Below are positions 62,438 to 64,000 of a stretch of 64,000 nt of DNA, piece after piece. The stretch lies in assembly GCA_025936115.1 (NCBI GenBank), contig JAICTZ010000010.1, positions 1 to 64,000 on the forward strand, written 5' to 3'. The DNA is from Polyangiaceae bacterium. GTDB taxonomy: Bacteria; Myxococcota_A; Polyangia; Polyangiales; Polyangiaceae. Position 1 is the stretch's first letter, and each line of letters opens with the position of its first letter. Made by a program: the position numbers and the translations under genes. The notes under the pieces are model-generated. The model searched no databases. It was not told the origin of the DNA and was given only the letters and a program-made list of their open reading frames with translations.

Positions 62438-62800
62438 CGCGAAATTACCTAAATCAGGCGTTAGGAAACGAACCGCGCATCGCGTTCGCTCGAACTAGTT
62501 CCGTAGGCGCGAACGGCGCGCTCGCGTGAAATTGCATCGTCCGAACGAACAGAGAGCTCCGAACGAACCCTGAGTGGAGACGCACCGAGCGCTTCTCCAG
62601 AACTGACGAACCCCCGTGCACCAGTGAGCCAAACAGCGCGCGCGGGGCGAAGCCCCGCTGAGACGAGCTCACGGTCTTGGCAGAACAGATCACGATCGGA
62701 TCGGAGGCCCCAAGCCAACGCGAGTAGCCGGCGAGACCGGCGCTGGGGCCTTGTCCGGATGGAACCGACGCCAGTCGGCCTACCGGTCACTCCCCCAAAA
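62438..62800. other. 363-bp spacer between nuoD and nuoG
   Basis: No supported gene. A frame on the minus strand (62461-62811) exists but consists mostly of the dispersed element and its flank. The spacer holds element copy 2 (62675-62800). A CGCGGGGCGAAGCCCCGC hairpin occurs near 62641-62659. Confidence 0.6.
62675..62800. repeat. Dispersed intergenic element, copy 2
   Basis: Counterpart of the element at 49189-49320. Block A 62675-62699 and block B 62728-62743 (CCGGCGAGACCGGCGC) keep the same 28-bp spacing as copy 1, and ACTCCCCCAAAA (62789-62800) is the third block. It ends immediately at the nuoD stop on the minus strand. Confidence 0.75.
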
Positions 62801-64000
62801 TCACCGATCACACTCGCCCCCGATCATATTCAAACTCCCGAAACTCGGCACCACGTCGGCCATCATGGCCCCCGTGATCACGCGCTCGAGACCGCCCGTG
62901 ATGAAGAAGCAGGGCGGGCGAATGCGCACGCGGTACGGGGTGCCGCTGCCGTCGCTCACGAGGTAGAAGCCGAGCTCGCCGTTGCCGCCCTCCGTGTAGG
63001 AGTAGACCTCGCCCGCGGGGAGCTTCAGGCCCTCCATCACGATCTTGAAGTGCTGAATCGTGCCTTCGATCGTCGAGTACACGTCCGACTTCGGCGGCAG
63101 GATCACGCGCGGATCGGACACGTTGACGGGGCCGGAATCCGCGAGACGCTCGAGACACTGATCGATGATGCGCGCGCACTGCTTGAGCTCCGCGATGCGC
63201 ACCATGAAGCGGTCGAAGCAATCGCCGGTTTGACCGACGGGAACGTCGAACTCGACTTCGCCGTACTTCATGTACGGATGCGACTTGCGGACGTCGTAGG
63301 GCACGCCGCTCGCGCGCAGGCACGGGCCCGTCCAGCCGAGCGAAATCGCTTCGTCGGCAGGCACGATACCGACGCCCTCGAGCCGATCGAGAAAGATTCG
63401 GTTGCCGATCAAGAGGCGCTCGACCTCATCGATGATCCCGAGGATGTGCTTCGTGACGGCCTTCGCCTGCTCTTTGAAGCCCGGCGTCGGAGGCTGCGCC
63501 ATGCCGCCCACGCGGCCGAAGCTGTGCGTGAGACGCGCGCCCGTCTCCTCCTCCATCAGATCCCAGATCATCTCGCGACCTTTGATCATCCAGAGGAACG
63601 GCGTGAACGCTCCGAGCTCCATCGCCATCGCGCCGTCACACGTCAGGTGGTCGGACATGCGCGCGAGCTCGCCGAGCGCCATGCGGTACCACTGGCAGCG
63701 CTCCGGCACCTCGATGCCGAGGAGCTTTTCGCACGCGAGCGCGAACGCCACGTTGTTGAGCATGGGCGAGACGTAGTTGCAGCGGTCGACGTAGGGGAAG
63801 ACCTGCGACCAGTTGCCGCGCTCGCACATCTTCTCGAAACCGCGATGCAGGTAACCGACCTGCACGTCGCAGCGCTCGATCGACTCGCCCGAGAGCTCCA
63901 TCACGATGCGGACGGTGCCGTGCATCGCGGGATGCGCGGGCCCGACGTTCAGCAGCATCGGCTCGGCGGGCAGTTCGATCTCGCTCGGATCCAGCTCTTG
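62801..64000 (-). CDS. nuoD: NADH-quinone oxidoreductase subunit D, start outside window
   Basis: At least 399 codons are present; the frame is open to position 64000, and the ATG at 63958 (LLNVGPAHPAMHG) may be an internal Met because typical NuoD has residues upstream. The quinone-site region GPAHPAMHG, the YLHRGFEKM segment and SYTEGGNGELGFYLVSDG near the end are diagnostic of the 49-kDa subunit of complex I. Partial at the window end. Confidence 0.93.
   Translation of the reverse strand, partial: QELDPSEIELPAEPMLLNVGPAHPAMHGTVRIVMELSGESIERCDVQVGYLHRGFEKMCERGNWSQVFPYVDRCNYVSPMLNNVAFALACEKLLGIEVPERCQWYRMALGELARMSDHLTCDGAMAMELGAFTPFLWMIKGREMIWDLMEEETGARLTHSFGRVGGMAQPPTPGFKEQAKAVTKHILGIIDEVERLLIGNRIFLDRLEGVGIVPADEAISLGWTGPCLRASGVPYDVRKSHPYMKYGEVEFDVPVGQTGDCFDRFMVRIAELKQCARIIDQCLERLADSGPVNVSDPRVILPPKSDVYSTIEGTIQHFKIVMEGLKLPAGEVYSYTEGGNGELGFYLVSDGSGTPYRVRIRPPCFFITGGLERVITGAMMADVVPSFGSLNMIGGECDR

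Noticed and set aside
62461..62811. Minus-strand frame of 116 codons between nuoD and nuoG
   Set aside because: It is made mainly of the dispersed repeat and its flank; no start signal and no family.

Overview
The window is a 64 kb piece of a high-GC chromosome. Its gene content points to a Myxococcota bacterium, probably of the Polyangia. The pointers are Thr/Gly-rich lipoproteins, FHA proteins in tandem, a Hanks-type Ser/Thr kinase with an HRDVSPQN catalytic loop, a myxobacterial PilZ-like protein, a DUF4388/J-domain fusion, HEAT and TPR envelope proteins, and many GTG and TTG starts. This placement is inferred from family knowledge, not from a database search. No rRNA, tRNA, CRISPR array, transposase or prophage was seen. 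The region looks like stable core chromosome with lineage-specific envelope genes between housekeeping blocks.

Layout. 1-12.4 kb: a truncated repeat-bearing lipoprotein, an ECF sigma factor with a FecR-type partner, a Cys-rich lipoprotein, and a five-gene minus-strand envelope operon (lipoprotein, DUF4159, VWA/GATase-like, HEAT, barrel-like). Small lipoproteins and a Cache-like lipoprotein follow. 12.6-25 kb: an EAL protein, a bacterioferritin-comigratory peroxiredoxin (Bcp) with a histone-like tail, iron superoxide dismutase, a Lys-type SerA, DciA, three tandem FHA proteins, SerC, TsaC, PurD, a PilZ-like protein and a dCMP deaminase. 25-31.7 kb: a coiled-coil/OmpA-like pair, a PaaK-like enzyme, a PH-like membrane protein and two TPR proteins.

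31.7-45 kb: purA-hisZ, a chlorite-dismutase-family protein, the DUF4388/J protein, a lipid kinase, obg, dnaB, the rpsF-rpsR-rplI operon, pth, rplY and prs. 45-53.4 kb: a kinase/TPR pair, a 2-oxoacid dehydrogenase operon (E1-alpha, E1-beta, E2), a TerB-like protein and lipA, which makes the lipoyl cofactor that E2 needs. 53.4-58.4 kb: a secreted papain-family (C1A) protease overlapping a chagasin-like (I42) lipoprotein, then gatB and a small Ala/Gly-rich protein with a small membrane partner. 58.4-64 kb: complex I genes nuoI, nuoH, nuoG and the start-truncated nuoD.

The most interesting points are: (1) the C1A protease and chagasin-like lipoprotein encoded as an overlapping pair; (2) an insertion of about 145 residues and four membrane helices in NuoH, in a nuo cluster where nuoE and nuoF are missing between nuoD and nuoG; (3) a dispersed intergenic element with the same block spacing inside two unrelated operons; (4) a two-gene unit at 57.8-58.4 kb that resembles small secreted peptide/partner systems; and (5) a SerA with Lys in place of the usual catalytic His.
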